Assembly (NCBI GenBank): GCA_963978545.1
Contig: OZ021727.1
Span: 59,842,487 to 59,906,486, forward strand
Direction of reading: 5' to 3'
DNA: 64,000 nt
Source: Linyphia triangularis
Taxonomy: Eukaryota > Arthropoda > Arachnida > Araneae > Linyphiidae
Positions within the stretch are counted from its first letter, which is position 1. Each line of letters opens with the position of its first letter. The notes beneath the pieces are model-generated. The model did not search any database. It was not told the DNA's origin and was given only the letters and a program-made list of their open reading frames with translations. The translations under genes and the position numbers were made by a program. Shown one piece after another: positions 47,719 through 60,600 of this stretch.

Positions 47719-49959
47719 CTGAAAAGAAAGAAAATAGTATCAGGATTACATACATATTAGATCTTATAGAAGCACAATATCGGTACCGTAGAATCAGATT
47801 TTGACATTGCTAAGTATTGCATCTGAATCCTATCTACGACTGAAAACACACAGTTTTCAATTGAGACGAAGATGGATTTTTTTTTTAATCCAAAGTTTCT
47901 TCAAAATACTGGATTTATGGGTGAGATTGAAGCAAATAACCAGAAACACGAGAGAACACATGTAACTAAGTAGACGCTGTTATGCTATATAAATTTTACC
48001 TCAGAGGTTAGATGTATTTGTTTCTCTTTAATCTCCCACGATATTTAAAGTGAATAATTAATTAATAATAATTTATATCCAGCTCTAGAAAAATTATTAG
48101 AGGCATTACTAAAATAAACCTTATAAGAAAGAAGCATCAAATTCAACAAAAACTGAAAATTATATATAAATATGAATTTATGAAGTTGGGGACAAATCGA
48201 AAGAGAAACAAACCTGTAACATGTAATCAGAGATTTAGATTTCCTTCTTTAGTTTTCACACCGCAATTTTTACAAAAAGTTTTATTTGACAAAAAATGCA
48301 TACAAGTTCCTCAAGATATCAGATTTGGGGGAAAAAAACTTCTCCTCATTGAAATAAGTATAGAATGTGAAAAAAAAAATTAGCACATTGATACTGTATA
48401 TTACAATTACGCCAAAAGGTATTTGAATACCAAAAATGTGATATGTATATCTTCAATCATGTTATGCATTTGAAAAAAGAAAAGTACAAAAACAAGTGTG
48501 TTATATAAATTTTTAGAGCACACAACAGTAAGAAGTTTATCGTTTTAGCTCTTTGTGTAACCATAATCTGTATAGCAAAACATATTATATTTTTTCTTCA
48601 CAGAGAAAATTATCATTTTATTTAATCCCCCTTTTTGCGATATTTTTATAGAGCATACATAAAAAAAAAACATAAAAATGAATCAACTCGATAAAATATA
48701 CAGTTTGGAAACTTGTTTCAATAACAGTTAAGTACGAGTATTAATAATTTCTATTATTCAAACAAAGAGTATTTATTGTGGATTAATTTTGCTGTCATTT
48801 GATTCCTTGATTTTTGTTGCCATAGTAAAAAAATGCATTAAATAGATCACCTACAATGAAATTCTCAGTAAAAACAAGATAAGGGAACTAGTGAAGAAGC
48901 AATACAAATTAGATTCACCACCGATATATAACCTTTTAGTATTTCACAGACCTAATCTACAAATTAACGGCTTTACGCAAAATGTAGATTGTATACATAG
49001 TGAGATGTCTTAGGAAAAAATAGGTGGCTTATATGTTATGTTAGTTTTTAATGCTTAAAAGTATAAAAAGACTTGAACACTGCTTCTAAGAAGCTATCAT
49101 CTACATCCTTAACTATTTAGTTCAGTACTAGTTAAACAACTATTACAAATCTTGATTGTTCTTTTACTTCATTTTTAACAATAACGGGCCGTTTCAATTT
49201 CTTGCTTCTTCTGATACCATCCTGTACAAATCAGAGTTAAAATCCATGTTTTTCTTTATTAAAAAACTGTTTAGTTTTTGAAACATTTCTCCCTATTGGA
49301 AGGATGCTGTTACCTATTGACAAACTTTGAAATATTTTTAATAAGAATATCATTTCATCAGTTTATATAATTCTATAATAACTATGTAATGCAAAATCTA
49401 TAATACTTATATACTTTTCTTAATAATAAAGTTAACAATTGAATTATCGCAAGTAAACACATTATCCCTTTTTATAAAAAAATGACTGAATAATCAGCAC
49501 AAATCTGAATGCACATAATAAGTTTCAGTTGATAAAAATGCACAATAAAGTTTCAGTTGATATCTGAGCTCTTTTAAATTTAAAAAAAAAATTAATCTGT
49601 CATATTACAACCTCTATAGCTATGTATATTAGTCAAGAATTTTCAACTGAGATCAATTCTCGTCTAGGGCTTTCAATAATTCATAACGTGTATTATCATT
49701 TTGTAGTCAGATACCTGAATAAATATACATCGCAAATTTCATCGTGAATGCAAAATTATTCCCAACGTAATTTGAAAGCTCGAAAAATGTAAATATTCTA
49801 TAGAGTAAAATCCGATCTATAACTACACTACCCAACCGTCTAAAATGACTTAGGAAATACTGACAGCATAAATAACACATAAATTTCAATAACTTTAAAT
49901 TGGTCCTATGCAGTCCAAAATATTGTTCGGCAAGCAAAATCATTGAGTGTATCTGTTAT
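47719..49959. other. AT-rich stretch (intronic if the exon at 47588 is real)
   Basis: Contains a local duplication at 49509-49562 (two 25-bp units sharing AAGTTTCAGTTGATA). Frames at 48180-48383 and 49707-49943 are unrecognised and probably chance. Confidence 0.5.
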
Positions 49960-50340
49960 GGAAAAGACCCCTCCAGTTACTGCTTCCAATGCAATTTTCG
50001 ATTTCCAGACCCTTGAGACCATCTCATTGCAGGAGTAGGGAACTGCACCATAACGACTCTAGTCTGAGAAGATAATTGCTGTAAATTGCCCGTCCCCCTC
50101 CCCATGATTTCCTTCATCTTTTCACTTCAGCGCAAGACATTGGACTCTCCGGAAACTCCCGTTTTCGATCGAATGCACATACAGATACCTCTCATCTCGA
50201 AGGAATTAGGAATTTCGTTGAGGAGGTTGTTTCTCGAGGAGCTTGCCCAAGGGTAGTAAATAACACAGAAGCCATTCTCATAAGTTAACTTCTTCGTTAC
50301 ATCAGTTGCTAAGAGAGTCCTAATAAAGATCAAGTTTCAA
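49960..50340. other. GC-elevated island
   Basis: About 380 bp of balanced composition with a pyrimidine-rich stretch CCGTCCCCCTCCCC near 50090. A 68-codon minus-strand frame (50127-50333) is unrecognised. A conserved regulatory element, non-coding exon or old insertion are all possible. Confidence 0.4.
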
Positions 50341-51206
50341 ATTTACATTGTAACTTCTACTATATATAACTATGAAAATTCTCGCACTTACCTTATCTGC
50401 ATTGTTGATTTTTTTTTAGGTAAGTGCTATAATATATATGCACTGTGCCAAACCATCATTGTATCAAGAAAAGGATTAAAAAACGTTTAAAGGATATCGA
50501 CTTTTCAAACTCTATTGAAGTAGGAATGAAATCCATGTTTAGATTCAACAAATGTTTCTTGCATAAAAAGTGAAATTACATAGTTCAGCTACTTTTATAG
50601 ACACTCGGGGTGTCTTGTATGTCGACATTAAACTATAGTATGGTTTCTTAACAAGATACTATCTTCTATGCTGCCAAATTGCGCAAACGACTGGTCACGC
50701 TCATTAAATTTTGATTCTAAATTTTAATAAGTCCGTAAATAAAAAATACCAACTTAACTTTGATTTTGGAATTTTTTTGTATATTTCTTATTAAAGAAAC
50801 GCACACACACAGTTGAATTACAGACTGATTACACTCCATCTTAAAGTTATAAAACATAATACTCAAATCCACAATGTAAGTAGATTCCTTGATATAGCAG
50901 ATACATTTCGTAAATGTGTTCTATAAATAAATGTATTACTTATGTGTTTATGGGCTTGAATTGATGATTTTTAGTCAACTTTAATTGGCATGATGTGAAA
51001 ATACCTTTCCTAAGTATTAATGTAATGACAAATAATTCTTCGAAAAATGCTGAGTACTTAGAAAAGTAATTGATAAGCTAGATAAAAGTAAATTTAAAAT
51101 GTGCCTATTGCTTGAACAGAGCTTGAAAACAAATAGGATCTAGAAACTACTTCTGAGGCATCTTCTCTTAAACCTTACATTTCTGAAGCATTTTAAGTAG
51201 TTATAA

Positions 51207-51241
<35 letters not shown>

Positions 51242-54200
51242 GTGTATTTATTTATTTATTTATTTATTTATTATTTTTATTTATTACATGTTCCTAGAAC
51301 TACGTCTTTTCCATGCGATAATGCTACAATTCTAACGTCAATATTAATTTAATTTTACAATGATGTTACATAAGAAAATAGGAATAAGTTACACCATCTC
51401 TAAATCACTAACCTTAGACTATGAGCAGCATTTCTTTTCTAGGAGAATTGGATATTTTTCAGCGCGCCTTGTCTCTTGTTAACGAGTCATTAACTCTACT
51501 CGAGGCAGCGAATTGTTCACTTGCCCGAAAGTGAATGTTATGAAAAGAGGAAAATGCAACGGATACTTTCATTATAAGTGCTAGATTAACATTTTGGTGG
51601 TTTATGATTTCGGTAATTTGTTTTGTAGATCTGGATATAATGTCGTTTTGGAAATATGGGCAAATTACTTTTGCAATATTACCTTATGTCGATAGGGTAG
51701 TATGGTACTTTTGCAATATACCCTACATCAGAGGTTATTGATCATTAATTTAAATTGAGCAATTTTAAATTTTGAGGAACAGACAAGCATTGTCAAGTAC
51801 TTAACTGCTCATGTGTCATCCCACTTCTCAAGTACACATATAATTAAAATTTTAATTCTATTTTAAGCATGAGGTATCTTTGATAAACCTGTAATGTCTC
51901 TTGTTCAATTCAACTCTTCTTATCAACAATCATCTTAAAATCAAAATTTCCACTACATGAGTCTAATAGAAGTTAATATAAAGAGTAATTTTTTTTTAAT
52001 TAAAAATTTAAATGTACCTATTTTTTAATTAAAACGCCCTCAAATGAGGAACCGATCATCAAAACCGGATTTATCAACAATCGAGTTTCACATAGGAGAT
52101 ATCGAAATAAACTTTGTTTTGTACATATGTTGCATATATAATGTGATATGCACAGAATTATTTTGAAAAGTATAGAGTCGCATTTGATAAATATTAAAGT
52201 GGCAAATAAAGGTGAGTTTTACGATGCCAAATTTTTTTTTTAAATTTGACTTTGTATGAACAAGTCTTATGTTACTACTGAAATGAGGTGATGGTAGGTA
52301 CTTTATCCATTCAATTCTAATGGTATTATCATGCTTGTATACTATACATTATACCTTCTCCTTGTAATTATGGTTGCATAAGTATGTCGGTAAATAATTG
52401 TAGTCTAAAATGATCCATGAATTAACAAATTCTATAGTTTACAAACCTATTTTTAGTATCACCTTGCAATTTAATTTATCTTTTCAAAGAGTATATTTTA
52501 TATTTTTAAATTCTTACTGTAAATTTAACACCTTCATTTTGAAGCTAATATACTACCAATCATTTTTAATCCATTATTTTTTATGAAATTATATATAGCT
52601 AAATTAATAAGTTAAATATCATCTTTAAAGAGTCCGCAAAATCCCTTCCGAAAATATCTGCACAGCACACTTTCTGGTTAATTTCTTGAATTATTATATT
52701 TCATTAATTTAATATAGAAGTATGATAATTGATAATTATGTAGTATACAAGTTTGTTTTGTAAATCAAAGTATTATTGTAATATTATTAGAAAATACGTT
52801 TTACATACTAAATTTCCAGCGCAACACTATAATAATATAAAGATGAAAAAGTTTACTTGAGTATATTTAGTTTTTAAATATCATTAAAACTTGCTTTCCA
52901 AAAATTTCTCCGAAAGACGGATTTTTTTTCCTAAAGAAAATAAAAATAACCTTTTCTTATTAATAAGTAATACATTTTCACTTTCCAATAAACTTTGTCA
53001 CGATAAAAAAAGCATGAACCATGTCCTAAAAATTTTACTTGTTCTAAAGATAGGTTACTCTTTGTCGAAATCAATTGTATCCATTGAAAACTTCTAAGTT
53101 AATTGATTAGCTTTTGTGCAAGAAACCTTAGGTTTATAGGTTTTCCAGAAAACAGAGCAAAATAGTTCCTGACATTACTTCTGAACTTCCTTTTCAATTT
53201 CTTGACACTTGAAGCATTTTATTACATTTTTGTACTATGATGAAACTAATACCTTTAAATCTAAGAAAAAAAAAATCTTTAAAAAAAAAAAAGCTCTAGA
53301 GTTGTAACTGAATTATTAAATAATAATGGAAATGTAAAACATGTACTCAATAATTAACAGCAACAAATTCTGGTAACATGTCAATACCTTATTAAAAAAA
53401 ATATTGTTATCTAATATTTCATACAACAAAAATAAATCCTCATTGCATAGTACAAATAAGCAAGTTATTTAGTAATTTTAAATTTAGTTAATTAACGAAT
53501 GAACTTTCACACTAAACCATAATCAATTTTTAATGAATTCAATTTAATGAATAGTTCAATATCCTCAAGTGTAAATTTTAAAGTACAACATGAATTAAAC
53601 CTTATCGAATTAAGAGTTAAAATTATTAATCTTAGTAGTACTCCAGAGTCACCCAATGGACCATTATTCTTTCATAATCCTTCGGATCTTTATCTTCTTG
53701 CCTCATGGAATACAAAATCCATTCGGAATTCCGAGAATGTCTTTATTGTGCAGAAGTTATCAAGAGATGTATGAATAATGTATATATTCACAGATTGCTT
53801 TTTAATGCCCAAGATGGTGTAGATTACTTATACATATTTCAGATCTAAAAACGAAGAAAATCGACACTCGCGCTAGAATAGACATGGCCATAGAAATTGC
53901 ATGCAATTTTCCATAAGGCCAAGGGGATGTATTTTAAAACCTACTAAATATTGTGAAATCTCATAAATTACTAATAATTTTTCAGTTTAAATACATGGTT
54001 CATGTTATTGTTTTATTCCGTTATTTTCTGGAATAGACCAGTAGTGCTTTAAGAGTAGAAGTTAAAATGTCGATTTTGATTGTAAAATCATTTATAAAAT
54101 ATTACTTAAATGTATTTTTTATATACTTTTATTAGTTATTGATAGTATTTTATGAATGAAATATGTATTACATCTTGTTAAATTTATGGAAAATATGTCT

Positions 54201-55948
54201 GCAACATTGAAGTAAACACTCATTACTATATTTAACTTATTCTTGTATATTCATTTAATTTAAATATTCTAAAAATGTATTTAATTATAAATCTATGAAC
54301 TGAAGCGCACATATTTTCAAATTTATTGTTTATAGTTAGTGTTCAATGAATCAATGTTGTATAAGAAAAATATATTTAAGAAAAAATACATTATTATTTT
54401 TATATCTTTAACGAATCGTAATTATGATTCAATGCATACACTAATTATCTGACTAGATACAGAAATCTGTAAAAATAGTTTCATTTAGTTTGAAAATAAT
54501 ATAGTCCCTAAAGAGAAGAGATAAATTGATCAAAAGTAGCATAATTACAATGGTATCATAATAGTCTTTTAAAATTGAAAATAATTTTAGATATAGCAAT
54601 ATCCCACATCATAATAATACACCTGGAACCAAAATGCAATCTCAAAAAAATGTGTTAAAAATTCCTTTTGCTCTAGAAAACTCGCAGAATAAGAAAAGAT
54701 CTCTTGAGTGCGTAACATTGAAGAAAAATCGTATGTGAAATATGTTTGAAATGAAAAATATTTCTCCAAGCTTTGTTGGTTCTAGCTACAGGCAATTGTA
54801 GCGCTTTCTAAGCAAAATTATGCGCATATGGAATCCTAAAATTTTATAAATAAGAGAAATAGTTTTGTATTTCTACATAAGAATTGGCAACTCAAGTTTT
54901 TTTCGCATGTGACTTTTTCTGTTCTTCAGCTGATATTAACATAGCTGATATAACAGCATACTACTATTTTGTCAAACTCCCAATTCTGAATTTTAAATCA
55001 TCAAGTATCATATTGAAAATTATTTCAACATATATGTTTTTTTAGTTTGTTTAAAAATGATTTCTATTCACAGTGAACATCCCTTTTATAACTTCACTAA
55101 TGTAAGGTTTTCTCCTTTAAATAACATATCTTTTTGCTACATTACATTTATATCCGAACATCTAATATTGTTTTTAATGATACTTGAAGAGAAAAAAATA
55201 CTGTGCTAAATATTTTTTTGAAGACACTACAAGTATATTGTAGCATATATTACTTTAAATTTAAAAACTAAATTTTTCAGTAGATGTTCCACATTCGCTA
55301 CTTTGTTCATACCTGCAGAACGATTTCCACGTATTAAAGCATATATTTTTCCTAATATCTGGAATACACTTAAATCAAGCCCCATAGGGTAAAAAAAGTT
55401 TATATATTAAAATATATACACTCAATTTAACTGCCCATTCACTAAAATATATTCTAGTGTGCATTTGAAGTTACATTAATGCACTATGTGAATCTAGAGA
55501 GTATATCGTATTATACACAATTTTTATTTACCTCATCCTTATATTTTTTATTTAAAGTACAATAATTTACATTTTAAAAATGCATCTCCCTCCTAAAGTA
55601 ACGTACAATATAATGCTGTAACTTTGACCGAGAGATATGATTTTGGCTTTTTAGTTCATATTAGTAAATAATTTATTTAAAAATATGTTACAGAATTCTA
55701 TTGCAAAACTGTATAAATAAGTTATCTATGTGTTTTGGTAAATTCATATGAGTAACACTTTGGAAACTTATTAAAATTTAAAAATAAGTATGTTATATAC
55801 TAGGAAACTTCAAAAATAGTTTTATGACTCTCGAAATTTAAATACTTAAACAATTAAGTGAATTTACGAATTTCTAAACAAAAGGTGAACTAATTTTATA
55901 AACGTTAAAATTGCATGTTAAATGTAAAAATATAGGGATAAACTAAAA
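50341..55948. other. AT-rich stretch with microsatellites
   Basis: Holds (GATT)n at 51209-51241, directly followed by (TTTA)n at 51247-51274, and a short duplication of TACTTTTGCAATAT near 51666 and 51706. A patch at 53630-53775 is less AT-rich and open on both strands for about 35-50 codons without splice borders. No gene is called. Confidence 0.55.
51209..51274. repeat. Compound (GATT)n / (TTTA)n microsatellite
   Basis: About eight GATT units are followed after a short break by about seven TTTA units. Both are uninterrupted, so the locus is probably polymorphic. Confidence 0.93.
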
Positions 55949-56064
55949 CAGCTTTCCCAAATTGTGGGGTCACGATCCACTGGTGAGTTGCGTATTTTAC
56001 AAAAGCCTTTTAAATCCCGTTTCTAAAAAGTGGGTCGTAATGTTTTAAAGCTTGGTAATCCCTA
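55949..56064. mobile_element. hAT-type MITE (116 bp)
   Basis: The left end reads CAGCTTTCCCAAATTGTGGG and the right end, read inward, TAGGGATTACCAAGCTTTAA. Both resemble the CAGnGGTTCCCAAnC ends and GGGTCnCGAnCCAC interior familiar from hAT-derived elements. Flanking octamers AACTAAAA (55941-55948) and TACTAAAA (56065-56072) match at 7 of 8 positions, as an 8-bp hAT duplication would after some decay. It has no coding capacity. Confidence 0.75.
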
Positions 56065-56072
56065 TACTAAAA

Positions 56073-57616
56073 TGTATAGCAACATAAAGTTAATGGCCTC
56101 ACAATTCATAAAAGTTAGTTAAAACTTAAAACAAAGAGTATAATAACTTACTAGGCATTATAAAGATTAAACATATTGAAACAATTCCACATTGTCTGAC
56201 AAAAATAAGCCCAAATGATAAGTGAGTGAATGGGGAAGCAGCTACTGGTGATCTTATACAGAATGGATAAAATTGAAATCTTTATCAATTTTCCTTATTA
56301 AATATTTAGTTTTAGTTCATTTGTATGGTATGGGAGTGAGGAGATGCACTTGACTAGACAAAGCAAAGGTACTGCTTGTTTTGGTTGTCTTACGAGTGTT
56401 TGTTAGACTTAAGTGGTAAATAGATTTATCTTAGGAAACATCAAACTTTCATGTAAAAGTTTGTTACAATTGTTAAAATATGCTTGGTAAAATGTTCTAG
56501 AAAAGTTCCTGTAAGCATCCAAAACAACAATTGGTTAGACACATGATAGTATAACACGTATTAAGAAATAGTAACACATGTACATTTGTTTAGGAAGCTC
56601 ACCTTAACCGACAGATGGTAAGATGAATGGAAAAGTATGAGTACAATATTATTTCTTTAGTTAAGTTCAGAAGCTATTTTAACCGTAAGCTAAATGTACT
56701 TCAGAAACAATGAGAACTTTTATAAATCTAAAAATAACACCTTTATTCATTTCAAAAATCCATTACTTACATTTTTAGAGATCTCAGAGCAGTTTTAAAA
56801 ATATTAATGTCAACATTGTTATTGAAAAGTTGAAGTAGAGTAATGGAATTACGAGCTATCTTTAGGAACCAAACAATATCATGCAAAATGATCCCTCGAG
56901 TTATCGACAACAATGATTATACATTTACCGTTTCTTTTCATTATTCTTCATGACAACAACAAATTTCGAAAGTTACTAACAAAATAATCTTTTTTTTATT
57001 TGGATCTTTTCATTCCCCTCTGGCTTCAAAAACTAATTTAAGTCGTCTCATTTTCCTCCGCTAGGCCCGAAAAACAGCAAATAAAAACGAAAAATATGGA
57101 AAGAGAGAAAATATTACTAACAATTGAGCCTACGCTTCAAAGAGTTTATTTGGAGTTGCAGGGAATGTTAAAACTCTTTATTGCTAAGATATCTCAAAGG
57201 AAATGCAACGCGTCGAGACAGTTTATTCCTTCCATTCATATTAATGAAGTGTAACCCCTCAAGAATGGATTCTCCCTGTCGCCCGTTATATGACGGTAAC
57301 GTAAATTTACATTTATGCATGAAGAATGAGATGTATTTTTACTTTTCCAAAGCCGTCCTTTTAAAAATTATTCCTATTGTTGAGTCCCATTTGGAAATGG
57401 ATAAAAAATATTTATGCAAATTATTTTCCACGTTGCATGTATCATTTAGACTCACATAGTAATAACGTGTTTTTTGATAATGAATAGTACGCTAGGGCAA
57501 TCTTCGAAATGCATAGTATTATTGTAAATAAATTACTTGAATGAAAAAACTCTTCACTGAATGATGATAGTTTGTATTTGTTTGCAATGTAAAGCAAGTA
57601 GCTGAGATTTGGGAAT
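56073..57616. other. AT-rich stretch with a mixed-composition patch
   Basis: The patch 56990-57320 is less AT-rich. A 92-codon plus-strand frame begins at 57181 (57181-57459) but is unrecognised and lacks splice borders. Nothing else is seen. Confidence 0.5.
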
Positions 57617-57686
57617 TTAATTGGAATTAAAGAAGGTAAATATTTTTTAGAATAAAGATACATTCACCTTCTTTAATTCCAATTAA
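57617..57686. repeat. Hairpin with perfect 21-bp arms
   Basis: Arms 57617-57637 and 57666-57686 are perfectly complementary (left arm starts TTAATTGGAATTAAAG) around a 28-nt loop. The 70-nt size would suit a small-RNA precursor, but perfect pairing also fits a small foldback element or template switch. Confidence 0.85.
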
Positions 57687-60600
57687 CTATTTAATTGAAA
57701 TATGTTTACACTTAAGTGTTTATTTTTCTTGGAATTTATTAGATGGAAAAACGAATTTAGAAACACTTAAATTTAATTCTGAAGGTTTTTCTTAATAAAG
57801 AACATTTTTTTAAAAAGTAACATAAATGCTTATCATTATTTAAATGATCAAGTGTTCTTTTTATTCTTTTTAATAATTTCTCCTAGTGGTAACAAGGTAA
57901 TTTCGACAATAGTAACTTGAAAATGTTTTACTTACATTGGAATTTTATATTCAAGATTGATTTTTAGGAAATTATACATACACATAATAATATATCTTGT
58001 AGTTCTTAGGTTTTTGGGTGGAGAATTTTGAGTGCAAAGTTTTCAAATACAAATCATGTTTTGCTTTTCAAATCTTTCTTTTAGGTTAAAATTTCTTACA
58101 GGGCAGAGATGATTTTTTACTATGCAGATTGTCATAAAGATTGTCATGAGGTTAGCTTCTTCAATAATTGGAGATAAATTTTTAGTGTAAAATGAAAAAA
58201 TAATGAAAAAAATTCAAACTAAAATATTGAATCATAAAATAGTAGTGTGATTACCATTGGTAATTTACTTTGTTACAGAATTGTAATTTTTACAACACTG
58301 TAAGAAAAAAGTTCTTTGCCAAAGTATTCTTGAAGTTAAATCTATAAATACCAATTATATTAACATTACATCCTTCAATCTAATGGAATTAGTAAGATTT
58401 TAAAATTAAGTGGGACGTGCATATCTTTGTATCAAGTTAATTCACTTTGTGCCTCTAGCAGTATTATGAAATATGATCTGATATAATCTGTTTTAGGCTT
58501 TCAAATAAATATAAAGGATTTTGCTTCAATTCCTACTCTTTTTAGATACAAATAACTCGTAATATTTAGATTATGTTAAATCTAGAAAATAAAACAATAA
58601 ATTCGATTATAATATTTTTTCCCTCATCACGCAGCTCGTTTATAGTGGTGTAAGTTAAATTTTTAAATAGGTTCTATTTTGTTAATTTTATAGATAAAAT
58701 GTTTTTTTATGTATTAATGTAATTTGATTTCACACACACTTAGGTAATTGAATTTTTTCCCTAAAGGTGTATTTAAATATTAAAAGACTATAGTATTCAA
58801 AACAAATTACTCTAAGAAAACCATGCTATCTTTTTGTGGTTCCATATCTTATTATTCCAGCCTCTTTATTTTTAAAAGAAATAAACATCTTAACAACATT
58901 TTTGTAATGTCCTATAGAGATAGGTTGTGTTAACTAATTTATTAGGGCTTCAGTTTAAATGTCGACCTTTAAGATAAATCAATTTCAAAGAGGTCAGGAG
59001 ACGTTAAAAGGCAATAAATATAGGTGCAGTTTTAATCACATCAGCATCAGTTCAAAAGAATTCTTATCGATACAATAAATTCAAAAATCTTTTAATCTTC
59101 AAAAGCATTTATTTTAAAGTCAGATATTTTAATTCTCAACTCCTTAAAATAAAAGCGACTCTTTTACTTGCGTCTAATTATACAGTGTGCTTGAAATAGG
59201 AAGAGTTCATCCTAAAACTAATCATAATTGCTATTAAAATCCATTGCGTATATGCTAGATATTATTTTCATAGAATTACGAAATAGATAAATTGAAAAGA
59301 TAAAAGGAAACAGGAAGAGGAATATTATGAAGAATTTTATAAAGAACAAGGTATCTCAAAAATAATTGGCTATGTTTGAAAATGTATCAACAAAAAACTA
59401 GAAGCAATATAATTATAGTATTTATTTCAATGTGTTTTGGCAAACAGAACATTTAGAATGAATCAAATTTTTTAAATTTAGAAACTAGGTTAGCAGACTT
59501 ACTGTGCTGCAAGGTAAATACGATAATTTCAAAATATGTGTCATGTTTGAGTATTTTCATTACAAAATTCGAGAAATCTTGTACACAAATTTCAGTCGGA
59601 ATGACGTCACATGCAATTGAGCTGTAATGCTCAAGTTCTGGAGTCATTTATAGATTGGTATCCTACAACTAGTATTTCAGGCACCAGATGTTATGGGAAT
59701 TCTGTGACTGCAACTCAATAAACTTTCCAAACTTTGGCTGAGGAAAAATGTACTGCTTTATCAAGCAATATGTAACAAACGCTACATTCAATATCGCTTC
59801 ATGTTTATTTAATACATCTGGCAAGTTAAAATTGGCATACCCATAGTTCGATTGTACTGTTATTGCTATTATTATGCATCATTATTTATATTCACAAAAA
59901 GTTTCTTAGTCAGTTTAAAGTTTATATTTTAGGCAATAGAAATTAATCAATTCTTAAGTTTGGCACTGTGTGGCTCTGTGTTTCATTTTCCTTTTAGAGC
60001 GGCAACATATCTCGAACTCGTGTGTATTTTAATATAAATAATAGTTTATAGCAAGTTTGAATGCCACAACACTGTATTTCTTAGTTGATAAAATAAATGG
60101 ATAAAAAGATACTAATACTAAGTAAGTACAGAACTAAAAAAATAAAAAGAATGCTGGCTATATCTTGTATTCTAATTGATGAAATTAAAATAAGGACATT
60201 TGTAATTTGTGCTAGATTTTTAGTAATTACATATATATACATCTGTTATAAATAAAGGGTCATCTAGCCATTAAAACTAAACCATACTTTAAAAAAGTTC
60301 AAAGGTAACTCCATAAAATTTTCACGTTTAAGTAGCTTAATAAATGTGGTTAGCTTAAGTTTAAAAGCAAGTTTATTTGGGTGAACAAATTACAGAGCAC
60401 CCGTTATAAGACTCACCAAGAACTAACCACTTACAGCTTATATATACATATAAAAAATGTTCCATAAACTTCCTAAAAATAACTAAAGTGGAAAGGAAGT
60501 TGAACTGAACGTACCAGAAGCCTTTGGAAGTAATAATGGAAGTAATCAATAAATAAACACAAATGTTATCGGCAAAGATCGTTTTCTACCACTTAGCCAC

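Noticed and set aside
51209..51274. Regular short repeats considered as a CRISPR-like array.
   Set aside because: Simple microsatellite with no spacers; eukaryotic context.
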